Of a DNA stretch of 64,000 nucleotides, positions 29,750-38,891 are shown piece after piece. The notes beneath the pieces are model-generated. The model made no database searches. It saw nothing but the letters and a program-made list of their open reading frames with translations, and was not told the origin of the DNA. Position numbers and translations under genes: made by a program. Origin of the DNA: Agarilytica rhodophyticola (GTDB lineage: Bacteria; Pseudomonadota; Gammaproteobacteria; Pseudomonadales; Cellvibrionaceae). The first letter of the stretch is position 1. Every line of letters starts with the position of its first letter. The stretch lies in the NCBI RefSeq assembly GCF_002157225.2, contig NZ_CP020038.1:3378501-3442500 (forward strand), read 5' to 3'.

Positions 29750-30127
29750 ATGTTTTTAGGCGTTACAAAATATGTTGTCGCAGCAGCAGCGATACTGAGT
29801 ATATCGGCCCACGCTGACCAAACCTATAACTGCCAGAAAGATGGCAGCGTTCGTGAAATCCGCGTAGCGTATGATGTTCAGGGCGAGCCCGTTCCATGTT
29901 CTGTTATCTATGTCAAAGATGGTAGTGAGGCGGTTCTATGGACAGCAAAAGCCGAAACTGGATATTGTGAGGAAAAAGCCTCGAACTTTGCTGAAAAACA
30001 GCGAGGTTGGGGATGGGACTGCAGTACAGACGCATCCCAGCAAGATGATTCTGTGATAGATAATGATGAGCTTGATGCAGAAGAGGCCGTTGAGGAGAGT
30101 ACAGAAGAGGTAGATACTGAAAACTAA
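29750..30127 (+). CDS. Small exported protein with acidic tail
   Basis: 125 residues from the ATG at 29750, which follows AAGGAG at good spacing. A signal peptide is probably cleaved after SAHA (about residue 21). The mature domain has four cysteines (CQKDG, VPCSV, TGYCEEK, GWDCST) likely forming two disulfides in the periplasm, then an Asp/Glu-rich tail (DELDAEEAVEESTEEVDTEN). I do not know the family. It stands alone between prc and the lytic transglycosylase gene. Confidence 0.78.
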   Translation: MFLGVTKYVVAAAAILSISAHADQTYNCQKDGSVREIRVAYDVQGEPVPCSVIYVKDGSEAVLWTAKAETGYCEEKASNFAEKQRGWGWDCSTDASQQDDSVIDNDELDAEEAVEESTEEVDTEN

Positions 30128-30456
30128 TGCATAACTCTTGCTTGTCGCATTGATGGCAGCCAGCCGAAGGGTTTAACCCCCTAAGCACGATGCTTCCTTG
30201 TAGCAAGTGCCCTGTGATGCGGCTGTCTTGCCCGAAATCCCGCTTTATACAAAGCCTTCATACACCCCTGAGGGCTTTGCTAAAACTCCCTGCTTCAATT
30301 TCATCTGATTATTCTGGAACCATGTCAGACCTTCTAAAATAGAATTCTCTCTATACTCAGTTTTTATTCCATTAACAAAAAGTATCCGTGAGGATTCTCT
30401 ACAGCTTGGCATGCAGGTACACTGTCGCTTCAATGGAAATACATATGGAAGGTTAA
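30128..30456. other. Intergenic region before the transglycosylase gene
   Basis: 329 bases. A short hairpin AAAGCC / GGCTTT spans 30251-30278. No gene or other convincing signal. Confidence 0.4.
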
Positions 30457-32565
30457 ATGAGAAATTTGCGCTGGTTGCTATATTGCTTAGTTGTTACATG
30501 TATCTTGTTAGTTTCTTGCTCAAAGGATATCGAATCCACTTCTGGTGTCAGTGAGAATACTGCGCTACCAGAACCTGAAAAAACCGAACCCTATCTATCG
30601 ACCGATGACTTTGAACATATTCGTGAACATGGTGTGCTACGTCTAATTGCGCCACGCTTCGATGGCGCTGATGCCTTACCCCGTGGGGGAATATCTATAC
30701 AAGTGTATCAGCAACTGGCGGAGAAATTTGCGGCATTTCATAAGCTAGATGTTCAGTGGGTATTTGTCGACAGCTTCGACAGTTTGATTCCTTCGCTGCT
30801 GGCGGGTGAGGGGGATCTTGTGATCACCAATATGACAGTTACCAAAGCGCGTCAACAGGCGGTAAAATTTTCGCGCTCTGTGGCGCGCATTTCGGAACAT
30901 GTTATTAGCAAAAAAGACCATAAGATCGATTCGTGGCAGGCGTTGAGTGAAACCACCATCACCTTGCCCCATGGAACGGCTTATATTGAAACCCTCAATG
31001 CAAAAAAAGCTAAAAATAAAGATATTAATATTACTATCCAAGAAGTAAGTGGTGAGGTGAGTGATAGCGATTTACTCTCTGGAGTCGCGGCAGGTCAGTA
31101 CCAGACTACTATTATCGACAGCGATATTGCGCGTAAATTATTACCTGCTTATCCTGAGCTAGCGATGGGTTTCGAGGTTAATAAACACCGTCCAATTGCT
31201 TGGCCTGTGCGCAAGAACAATCCGGTACTCCTGCGCGCATTAAATGAATTCTTAGTGTCCCACCATGTGAAAACAAGCTCACAAAAAAATGCTTTAAGAG
31301 ATTGGCAAGCAATCAAAACTAGTGGTCGTCTACGCATGTTAACACTCAATAATCCTGCCAGCTATTTTATGTGGCGAGGTGAGCTAATGGGGTTTGATTA
31401 CGAGCTTGTAAGGAAGTTTGCTGATACCCATCAGCTGCATTTATCTGTCATTATCAAAGATAGTATTCCAGAACTATTTTCCGCACTTCATGCTGGAGAG
31501 GGGGATGTGATTGCTGCTTCCATTACTCACTCACCTGAGCGTGAGAGCAAAGGCCTTAGCTTCACTCGTCCCTATCTTAAAGTTACCGAGCAAATTGTTG
31601 GCCGCGAAGGTGGCCCTAAGATTGAAAGCCTAGAGCAATTAAGCGGATTTAAAGTCGGTTTGAATCCTGCCACCGTATTTTATTCACGCATGCTTGATCA
31701 AGTAAAAGATATAGAAGATGTAGAAATTGTTAAGGTTGAGCATGCTACCACTGAAGAGTTATTGGGACGTTTGGCAAATCAGGAATTTGATTTCACCGTT
31801 GCCGATAGTCATTTGGTTGCGCTTGAGAAATCCTACCATCAAAATGTTGTAGCCAATCTTGACCTAACCCGTGAATCGCCTATTGCGATGGTAGTGAGGG
31901 ACGGCAAGAATGAGCTATTGAATGAACTTAATCAATATATTCAGAAAGAGTATCGTGGTTTATTTTACAACATCGTTTATAACAAATATTTTAAAAATCA
32001 AAAGAAAATTGCTCGCTATCAAAATGAGCGAATCAAAGGTGATAAGTTATCATCATATGATGATCTCGTAAAAAAATATGCTGGTCACTATGACATGGAT
32101 TGGCGCTTACTTGTATCGCAGATTTATCAAGAAAGTAAATTTAATCCTAAAGCTAAGTCATTTGCCGGCGCGGTGGGGTTAATGCAGGTAATGCCCCGCA
32201 CGGCTCGCGAATTCGGCTTTGATAATCTGCAAATTCCCGAGAATGGTGTTGCTGCAGGTACTGCCTATATGAATTGGTTAGAAGAACGTTTTCCTGGGGA
32301 ACTAGACTTCCAAGAGCGAATTTATTTTACTTTAGCTGCTTATAATGCCGGTACTGGCCATGTACGAGATGCTAGGCGTTTGGCCAAGCAACTAGGGTTT
32401 GATCCTAATAAATGGTTTGGTCATGTTGACCAAGCGATGCTAAAACTATCCCAGCCACAATACTACAAACAGTCTCGCTTTGGTTATGTTCGAGGCCGTG
32501 AACCTGTAACCTACGTGCGAAATATTCGGGATCGCTATTTGGGCTATCTATCTGCGGGTATTTAA
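30457..32565 (+). CDS. MltF-like lipoprotein lytic transglycosylase with two solute-binding domains
   Basis: The product has 702 residues; MltF itself is about 500. A lipoprotein signal ends at C21 (LLVSC). Two family-3 periplasmic solute-binding domains follow in tandem (about 52-285 and 288-515), each with its own VLRLI/RLRML start and a LLAGEGD or LHAGEGD block; then an SLT lysozyme-like domain (about 530-690) with catalytic E559 in SQIYQESKFNPKA, GLMQVMP and AAYNAGTGHV. The SLT part cleaves peptidoglycan to anhydro-muropeptides; in MltF the single binding domain senses peptides and controls activity. Doubling it suggests two ligands or a regulatory pair. An outer-membrane lipoprotein facing the periplasm is expected. 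Confidence 0.9.
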   Translation: MRNLRWLLYCLVVTCILLVSCSKDIESTSGVSENTALPEPEKTEPYLSTDDFEHIREHGVLRLIAPRFDGADALPRGGISIQVYQQLAEKFAAFHKLDVQWVFVDSFDSLIPSLLAGEGDLVITNMTVTKARQQAVKFSRSVARISEHVISKKDHKIDSWQALSETTITLPHGTAYIETLNAKKAKNKDINITIQEVSGEVSDSDLLSGVAAGQYQTTIIDSDIARKLLPAYPELAMGFEVNKHRPIAWPVRKNNPVLLRALNEFLVSHHVKTSSQKNALRDWQAIKTSGRLRMLTLNNPASYFMWRGELMGFDYELVRKFADTHQLHLSVIIKDSIPELFSALHAGEGDVIAASITHSPERESKGLSFTRPYLKVTEQIVGREGGPKIESLEQLSGFKVGLNPATVFYSRMLDQVKDIEDVEIVKVEHATTEELLGRLANQEFDFTVADSHLVALEKSYHQNVVANLDLTRESPIAMVVRDGKNELLNELNQYIQKEYRGLFYNIVYNKYFKNQKKIARYQNERIKGDKLSSYDDLVKKYAGHYDMDWRLLVSQIYQESKFNPKAKSFAGAVGLMQVMPRTAREFGFDNLQIPENGVAAGTAYMNWLEERFPGELDFQERIYFTLAAYNAGTGHVRDARRLAKQLGFDPNKWFGHVDQAMLKLSQPQYYKQSRFGYVRGREPVTYVRNIRDRYLGYLSAGI

Positions 32566-32619
32566 TCGAATAATTCACAACATCTTTAGCTGATTGATAT
32601 AAAAATATAAGGGGTTTTC

Positions 32620-33549
32620 ATGGCTGCGACAGGTTTATTGGCGTTACTGGATGATATCGCAACACTATTGGACGATGTGGCAACAATGACAAAAGTTGCT
32701 ACAAAAAGTACTGCGGGAGTGTTAGGGGATGATTTAGCACTTAATGCCGAGCAGGTCTCTGGTGTTAGAGCTGAAAGGGAATTACCTGTGGTATGGGCGG
32801 TGGCTAAGGGGTCATTTAAAAATAAATTTATTTTAGTGCCTGCTGCTCTCGCAATTAGTGTACTTCTACCCTGGTTAATTACGCCATTATTGATTGTCGG
32901 CGGTTTATATCTATGTTTTGAAGGCGCTGAAAAATGTTTACATAAGTTCTTTCACAATAAAGTTGATGATAATTCAAATGCTAGCGAAGAAGTCATTACT
33001 GAAAATATAAACCTTGCTGAGTATGAAAAACAAAAAATTGCTGGTGCTATAAGAACCGACTTTATTTTATCTGCTGAAATTATAGTGATCGCTTTGGGAT
33101 CGGTAGAAGGGGAGTCATTGCTTATTCAAGCACTTGTGGTATCTGCCGTTGCATTACTTGTGACCGGTGTGGTTTACAGTTTAGTCGCTGCGATTGTGAA
33201 GATGGATGATGCGGGGCTACACCTTATTGAAAGTGAAGAGGCTAATATTTTTAATAAGAAACTAGGCGCTTTTTTACTGGCAGTGGCTCCGAAACTTATG
33301 AAGTTACTAGCGGTTGTTGGTACCATTGCTATGTTTCTTGTAGGCGGCGGCATTATTGTTCACCGCATACATTTCTTTCATGAAATGTTGCACCATATTA
33401 AGCATAGTGTTGAAGCAAACATAGGATTTCTACTGCCGATAACGGAAGTAGTGGTATCAGGTATAGTAGGTGTTGCAGCTGGCTTAATTGTTTTACTCAT
33501 TGTAGAAGTGTTTGCTTCGCTTAAGGCTCGATTACAAACCCGTGCTTGA
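32620..33549 (+). CDS. yedI: DUF808 / YedI-like inner-membrane protein
   Basis: 309 residues. The N-terminus MAATGLLALLDDIATLLDDVA and the segment GVLGDDLALNAEQVSGVRAERELPVVWAVAKGS (about 33-65) are hallmarks of DUF808. About six to seven membrane helices are visible. Function unknown. It lies 54 bases after the transglycosylase gene and may share its promoter. An AAGGGG ribosome-like site precedes the ATG at 32620. Confidence 0.9.
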   Translation: MAATGLLALLDDIATLLDDVATMTKVATKSTAGVLGDDLALNAEQVSGVRAERELPVVWAVAKGSFKNKFILVPAALAISVLLPWLITPLLIVGGLYLCFEGAEKCLHKFFHNKVDDNSNASEEVITENINLAEYEKQKIAGAIRTDFILSAEIIVIALGSVEGESLLIQALVVSAVALLVTGVVYSLVAAIVKMDDAGLHLIESEEANIFNKKLGAFLLAVAPKLMKLLAVVGTIAMFLVGGGIIVHRIHFFHEMLHHIKHSVEANIGFLLPITEVVVSGIVGVAAGLIVLLIVEVFASLKARLQTRA

Positions 33550-33615
33550 TTAGGTTATTTTAGAGGTGAAATTTAAGGCTAAAATTAGTCGCAGAACTCT
33601 ATACCCGGTGACTAT

Positions 33616-33649
33616 CAAAATTAAAGACCAAGCAAAATTAAAGACCAAG
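33616..33649. repeat. Perfect 17-bp tandem duplication
   Basis: CAAAATTAAAGACCAAG occurs twice head to tail (33616-33632, 33633-33649) in the gap after yedI. It looks like recent slippage or a short duplication; no role is evident. Confidence 0.75.
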
Positions 33650-33823
33650 ATTAAGCATTAGAATTAATTATCTCAACATTAAATTTTGTTGATAGTGGAT
33701 ATTAAATAGAAATACAGTTCTTTTATGTGTGCAAAAAACTCACAGCTATCTTTTTTGCACACTATATATGACCACTTCAATTTATTATCTTTGCTTGCAG
33801 CCCAGGCTTAGCTGGCTGCTGTA

Positions 33824-34039
33824 TTACATAACAACCTTATAGTGGCTTTTGATTTCGCGTAATGGCGCCATAGAACCATTTTCAAATATAACAATTTTAT
33901 GACTCATGGTTCTGAATTGAGCAGGAATGCTACGGCTTTTATCTTTATTACTTCTCGGAACAAAAATATCTGCTACTCTCAATAATCTTCCAGCAGGTGA
34001 GGTGACTTTATCGCCCATAGATAACTCATAACGGTTCAT
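33824..34039 (-). CDS. Small basic protein of unknown function
   Basis: 71 residues starting at 34039 with AGGAGC eight bases before the ATG. The start MNRYELSMGDKVTSPAGRLLRV resembles a small beta-barrel pattern (GDKV, followed by LRV and IFV strands) and the end is rich in Lys, His and Arg. No family recognised. It is isolated between yedI and a GNAT gene. Confidence 0.6.
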   Translation of the reverse strand: MNRYELSMGDKVTSPAGRLLRVADIFVPRSNKDKSRSIPAQFRTMSHKIVIFENGSMAPLREIKSHYKVVM

Positions 34040-34170
34040 ATCTCAGCTCCTGTTATTTACACTACTATTTTCTATTAGCTTTCTGTTACTTTCTCAGTGC
34101 TTCTATTTCAGTACTCGTATTTTGGGATTCTTATTTCAGTATTTTTAATATCAACACCGTTTGTTTTGAT

Positions 34171-34230
34171 GCTTTCAACATTTGTACTTTCAACATCAAC
34201 GCTTTAAACATCGGTGCTTTCAATATTTGG
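34171..34230. repeat. Four tandem 15-bp repeats, degenerate
   Basis: GCTTTCAACATTTGT, ACTTTCAACATCAAC, GCTTTAAACATCGGT and GCTTTCAATATTTGG follow one another with an exact 15-base period. They lie in the 433-base gap 34040-34472 upstream of the GNAT gene, in which no gene was found. Further loose TTTCAGTA and ATATCAACA strings precede them. Confidence 0.7.
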
Positions 34231-34472
34231 TGTCAAATAGCGACACTAGAGTTCAAATTTTGTGCCTAATATATGATGTTTTTCTATCAACTGTTTTAAT
34301 ATACAGTGTTTTGTTTGGCTCGGCAAGCATTAAATATACAGTAGTTTATACAGTTGTTTTTATGTCGCCTTAGCATTCTGCTTTGTTCTTTTTTTGATCA
34401 AAAAAGGTGTTTTGTAGATCTCACTGTGAGTGTTACCATCAGAAGATAACGACAGGCCATAAGGACAGATAA

Positions 34473-35033
34473 ATGACGATTCATACGCTACAATCAGCGC
34501 GTATTAGACTCAGACAGTGGTGTGATAAAGATTTACCTATCTTCGCTGATTTGAACTCTGATATGGATACTATGGAGTTTTTCCCCAGTCCATTGAATAT
34601 GGAGGCCAGTGACGCTCTCGCTGAAAAGTGCCGATCACTTATTGCCCATAGAGGATGGGGGTTATGGGCTGCTGAAATCAAAGACACTTCGGAGTTTATA
34701 GGCTTTATTGGTCTGCACGAAGTCAAACAAACTTTGCCTTTTTATCCCAATGTTGAAATCGGTTGGCGTTTGCATAAAAATTATTGGGGCAGGGGATATG
34801 CCTCGGAAGCTGCTAGTGAAGTGTTAGCTTTTGCTTTTACAACGCTAAGGTTAGAGAAGGTGGTTTCTTTCACTACTGTCTCCAATATTCGTTCACGTAA
34901 AGTAATGGAACGCCTAGGTTTAGTTGATAGTCACCTAAATTTTAAACATCCTGATATACCTATAAGCCATTCATTGGTCGATCACGTTTTATATGAAATC
35001 ACCCTCCAGCAGTGGTCGTCCCGCCAATCTTAG
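34473..35033 (+). CDS. GNAT-family N-acetyltransferase (RimJ/RimL type)
   Basis: 186 residues with the ribosomal-protein acetyltransferase-like pattern: RLRLRQW-type opening (here IRLRQWCDKDLP), GFIGLHEV, EIGWRLHKNYWGRGYASEA (acetyl-CoA pyrophosphate loop, about 91-109) and TTVSNIRSRKVMERLGL. It transfers acetyl from acetyl-CoA to an amine, either a protein N-terminus or a small molecule; the substrate is unknown. Its stop overlaps the 3' end of the convergent TauE-like gene by 4 bases. Confidence 0.9.
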   Translation: MTIHTLQSARIRLRQWCDKDLPIFADLNSDMDTMEFFPSPLNMEASDALAEKCRSLIAHRGWGLWAAEIKDTSEFIGFIGLHEVKQTLPFYPNVEIGWRLHKNYWGRGYASEAASEVLAFAFTTLRLEKVVSFTTVSNIRSRKVMERLGLVDSHLNFKHPDIPISHSLVDHVLYEITLQQWSSRQS

Positions 35034-35932
35034 GGTGAATTTGCCACGAAAAATAATTTAGAAACTTCAAATAGTGTGAAGCTAATCTCCAAAGAAATAA
35101 GTACGATTAAAGTGTTGAAAACTGTTTGATTGGTAAGCCTAGCGCATAACCAAGCACCCAAAGGGGCACCGATGACTACTATGGGTATTGCTGCGTGGAC
35201 ATAGGACTGTACTTGTTGTGTGATATTGCCCAATACAGCAATATTAAAGGTGCTTGCCAACACTGAAGTTACTGCCATGACAATAACAGAAGTCGCAGTG
35301 GCTTTTTTGATATCTTTTTTAAGAATGAGAACGAGTAGGGCGAACAGCAATATATCCACTCCTGAACCCAATAATCCACTGGCGATACCACCGATAAAAC
35401 CCACCAGTACTATAGCGCCATAATTCGTTTCTGCTGGGCTATGATCCGCCAGTATATTTTTCTTAAAGTTCAATATAGTGACAGAAAATATAAGTAAAAA
35501 TAGACTGAAAATTGATTTTGTCGCAATTCTTGGCATGACTTCACTAATCCATATTAGGCTTACTAGTGTTCCAGGAATTGCACCTAATAATGCAAAGAAG
35601 ACGATTCTTGGATAGAACGGAATACGTTTACAGATAATCGTTAAGCTTGCCGCAGTCATTCCAAAGCTCTGTATGGCTAAAGAGAATAATTTGGCTTCAA
35701 CGGGAATGATTCCCAGAACTTTGGTAAGAACAGGAAAAGCCACTGCGCCGCCCCCCAAAGCTGTTCCTCCGGCTACAAAAGAGCCGAAGATCATTGTGAT
35801 TGAGATAGATATATGCTGCTGGAGGTTTTCTAGTGCCCACATTGGACCGAACGATACTAACCAGAATATAATAGCGATAAGAGCAAAAAAAACGTGCGCT
35901 CGTGACTGCATAATATTAACAAGAAATCTCAT
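35030..35932 (-). CDS. TauE/SafE-family permease
   Basis: 300 residues and about eight to nine membrane helices. Two half-repeats typical of the sulfite-exporter family are visible: FGSFVAGGTALGGGAVAFPVL (about 49-69) and GFIGGIASGLLGSGVDILLF (about 178-197). Members export sulfite, sulfoacetate or other small anions. It begins 115 bases after the FOXRED2-like gene and in the same direction, so it may be the transporter of that gene cluster; that is inference. Substrate unknown. Confidence 0.85.
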   Translation of the reverse strand: MRFLVNIMQSRAHVFFALIAIIFWLVSFGPMWALENLQQHISISITMIFGSFVAGGTALGGGAVAFPVLTKVLGIIPVEAKLFSLAIQSFGMTAASLTIICKRIPFYPRIVFFALLGAIPGTLVSLIWISEVMPRIATKSIFSLFLLIFSVTILNFKKNILADHSPAETNYGAIVLVGFIGGIASGLLGSGVDILLFALLVLILKKDIKKATATSVIVMAVTSVLASTFNIAVLGNITQQVQSYVHAAIPIVVIGAPLGAWLCARLTNQTVFNTLIVLISLEISFTLFEVSKLFFVANSP

Positions 35933-36047
35933 ATTTCGAATGATACATGAACCTCTGCAGCCTTAAAAGAAAATTAATAAAGCGCACGTGTATAGTAAAA
36001 TACATCCTTGTATACACTGCACTAGTTAATACGTTTTTATGTCTAAA

Positions 36048-37658
36048 CTACTGTACTTTATCTTCTACTTGTTGTTTTGGCAGATGACTTGCTAACTGTG
36101 TCTCGATAAATGTTTTTAAGGGGTCTATGTGAACATCTTTTTTCCATTCACCGGCAAGATCTTCTAATAAATGTAATTCTGCTGCTAATTCTCCCCCTTT
36201 ATAGTGTTTAATAACAGGGTGAAGGAAAGCGCTATCATCGGCTTTATCTGGATGGGGTTTTCGCTGAATATTAAATGGATCAGCTTGCGCGGCTCCAAAC
36301 TCGAGGCTCACCGTTAAATACTCTTGATTTTGTATTTCTTTTGTATCTTTATAATTCTCAAATATATTTCCCTCATGAATATAGTCCATAGGTAATTGCG
36401 AGTAATAATCAGCAGTGCTATCCGATTGTCTGATAATAATAGCGTCGGCGAGAAAGCCTGTTTGCTGCCATAGAGCCGAGCTGACGTTAATACGATACAA
36501 TATCTGTTCGCATATTGACGACACACCTAGCATAAGTTGTATGCAAGGAAGCGCTTGGCCTTCATACTTGTTTTCCAGTATCTTATGCATTGCATGTATG
36601 TTGTAGCGAAAACCGTGAATAAAACCAGATTGCTTTTTCTTGTAATCTCTCTGATGCATGAGTACACCGGCAAAATACAGGCCTTTAATATTCGTCGATT
36701 CCCATTCGCTGGTTTGTTCAGGAAAACGATCTTGTCGTGACAAAGTAGGTTTGCAGGTGTCATCAAATAAACTGTCATCAAAGCGAAACCCTGCGCATAG
36801 AATCACCTTATCATAAACAATAACTTCTTTTTCCCCATCGGCATGAGAATAGTCAAGAGAAACCGAATAGCTGCCATCCTCTTCTTTGCTAATGCCTTTA
36901 ATGGTTGCATCCAAAACTGCATTCTGAGACTTCAATTGATAGCTGTCTAAGAAGTTATTATTTACCGCTCTCAAGTGTCCAACATACTTTGTTGTCCATG
37001 CCATTGATATGGGATTGGGGCTACAAACATGAATAAAAGATGTTGCTCCTAACAAATGATCTGCTGTTTCAAAAGCTGAATTACCTTTACCTATCACTAA
37101 TACTCTTTTGTTTGTGTATTCTTTAAGATCAAGCGACATTTGGCCGTAGGTTTCTGCTAGTTCAATCCCTTCAATCGGTGGCATATAGGGTTCGGAAAAA
37201 CCCGTAGCGACAATCAACTGCTCTGCGATATAAGTATGATCACTATTATCTTTTACGTGGAAGATATCACCTTCGCGGCTGATATTAACGATTGAGGTTT
37301 TATACTTAACATTTAGCTGGTAATGCTCAGAGAATTTGTCGAGATACTCCAATAAAGCTTCGTTTTTTGGAAAGTATTCTTGACTGTAATGTTTAAATAG
37401 AACATCGCTCTCGCCGTCACACAAAAGAGAGTTCCAGTCCCAGCGTAAATTTACTTCTGGATCATCATATCCAGTATACACTTTATTGATAGAAATTAGT
37501 TGTCCGTGACGAGGGTACTGTTGGAATCTTTTCCCCGCGCATTCTCCAGATTCTAAAATTAAATAATCTCTACCTGATTTTTGTAAATAATATCCAAGCT
37601 GAAGCCCTCCAGGGCCTGCGCCAATAATTAAATATTTATGCTTGCTATGCGTTGTCAT
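36048..37658 (-). CDS. FOXRED2-like FAD-dependent oxidoreductase
   Basis: 536 residues. FAD-binding GAGPGGLQLGYYL at 13-25, then segments strikingly like animal FOXRED2 and its bacterial relatives: FQQYPRHGQLISINKVYTGY and NLRWDWNSLLC (about 45-84), LIVATGFSEPYMPPIEG, and an NADP-type motif VLVIGKGNSAFETADHL (about 186-202). It resembles flavin monooxygenases in layout. A C-terminal region of about 180 residues is not obviously catalytic. Last of four tightly spaced leftward redox genes, 54 bases behind the DadA-like gene. Substrate unknown; such proteins also occur in natural-product clusters. Confidence 0.85.
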   Translation of the reverse strand: MTTHSKHKYLIIGAGPGGLQLGYYLQKSGRDYLILESGECAGKRFQQYPRHGQLISINKVYTGYDDPEVNLRWDWNSLLCDGESDVLFKHYSQEYFPKNEALLEYLDKFSEHYQLNVKYKTSIVNISREGDIFHVKDNSDHTYIAEQLIVATGFSEPYMPPIEGIELAETYGQMSLDLKEYTNKRVLVIGKGNSAFETADHLLGATSFIHVCSPNPISMAWTTKYVGHLRAVNNNFLDSYQLKSQNAVLDATIKGISKEEDGSYSVSLDYSHADGEKEVIVYDKVILCAGFRFDDSLFDDTCKPTLSRQDRFPEQTSEWESTNIKGLYFAGVLMHQRDYKKKQSGFIHGFRYNIHAMHKILENKYEGQALPCIQLMLGVSSICEQILYRINVSSALWQQTGFLADAIIIRQSDSTADYYSQLPMDYIHEGNIFENYKDTKEIQNQEYLTVSLEFGAAQADPFNIQRKPHPDKADDSAFLHPVIKHYKGGELAAELHLLEDLAGEWKKDVHIDPLKTFIETQLASHLPKQQVEDKVQ

Positions 37659-37712
37659 AGTGTAAAAGTCTTCTTCTAGTTGTTTTGGGCAAAATAAAAT
37701 GTGTATCCAACT

Positions 37713-38891
37713 TTAGCCATCAGGTGGAATATTAATAAATGAATTAGTTAAAAAACGCTCAGGAGAAAATGGCCGTAAATCATACTCGGGCTCCTGTCTG
37801 AGAACTTTTTGAGTTAATAGCTCGGCATATAAAGGCGCTAATGTATAGCCATTACCGCCGCAAGCGAGCCATAATTTCGGATGAGATGCTACTTCTCCGA
37901 CGATGGGTAAACCGTCTTGTGTCCAGGCTGCCCGACCGCCACGAGCTCTTAACGGAAGTGAATTCTCTAGAGCAGGAAACATTTCTACGGCTAATGATCG
38001 GCAATCTGTTATATTATTTTCTATAATTTCAATATTTTTATCTAAATCATTACTTAAAGCTCGCCAACCCCCACCAACAATAACACTACCATTGGGCAAT
38101 TGTTTCATTGAAAGTCGAGCGCCAACTCTGCGTATAAAAACAGGTAGCAGAGGTGACTCGTAATCAAAATCGAAAATTTGCAGTGGAATAGCTTCGATGC
38201 CAAGGTCTATTCCTAAATCTAAAAGTGTTTGCCCTGTATAAGCGCCTAATGCAAGCACTATCTGCTCACTAGAATATGTGTATCCTTGTTTTGTTCTGGC
38301 TTGGTAATATTTATCATTAACCGCTAATTTTATTTTCCCAACATTAGTTGCAAGGTTAATATCGCTATCTTTAATACTGTGTGCAAGGCTTTGTGCACAC
38401 CGCACAACATCAACATAGCCTTCATGTGCAGAGTAGGTTGCACTTTTTACTTTATGAGAAATATTTGGCACTATTTCTTTTATATGAGAGGAATCTAACC
38501 ATTGAGTATCAAATCCCCATTCTTTTTCTTGTAAATGTTTCTCCATCAACGCTGTATTTCCTTCATCGTCTAAGGAAACAATTAAACCGCCGCAAAAATT
38601 CGCTATACTGGGGTCGCCAATGGTAGAAATTGCTCTGTCCCATGCAGGGCGAGCCTGTTTGATCAGGGTCGCTAGGTCTCTTATCTTGCTTCTCTGTTCT
38701 TTACCGAAAGCAGAAAATTGTGGTTGTAATTGAAAATAAAGGCCACCTGCATTATTGAGACTTGCCCCGTTTAGCAGCTCCCCTTGTTCTAACAAGGTAA
38801 CGCGAAGGCCTCGCCGGCTCATATATAAGGCTGTTAAACAACCTGTTAAGCCGCCGCCAACAACAATAATATCTTGTTCCGGAGAAATCAT
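37713..38891 (-). CDS. DadA/DAO-like FAD-dependent amine or amino-acid oxidoreductase
   Basis: 392 residues of the DAO superfamily: FAD motif VVGGGLTGCLTALYMSRRG at 10-28, substrate-domain strands, NGSVIVGGGWRAL, and a C-terminal GGRAAWTQDGLPIVGEV plus ACGGNGYTLAPLYAEL flavin-contact block. Enzymes of this group oxidise secondary or D-amino acids. It overlaps the DapA-family gene by 4 bases (ATGA), so the two are coupled. DAO plus DapA pairs occur in trans-4-hydroxyproline catabolism, but the neighbours here do not match that pathway (no epimerase or semialdehyde dehydrogenase). Confidence 0.86.
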   Translation of the reverse strand: MISPEQDIIVVGGGLTGCLTALYMSRRGLRVTLLEQGELLNGASLNNAGGLYFQLQPQFSAFGKEQRSKIRDLATLIKQARPAWDRAISTIGDPSIANFCGGLIVSLDDEGNTALMEKHLQEKEWGFDTQWLDSSHIKEIVPNISHKVKSATYSAHEGYVDVVRCAQSLAHSIKDSDINLATNVGKIKLAVNDKYYQARTKQGYTYSSEQIVLALGAYTGQTLLDLGIDLGIEAIPLQIFDFDYESPLLPVFIRRVGARLSMKQLPNGSVIVGGGWRALSNDLDKNIEIIENNITDCRSLAVEMFPALENSLPLRARGGRAAWTQDGLPIVGEVASHPKLWLACGGNGYTLAPLYAELLTQKVLRQEPEYDLRPFSPERFLTNSFINIPPDG

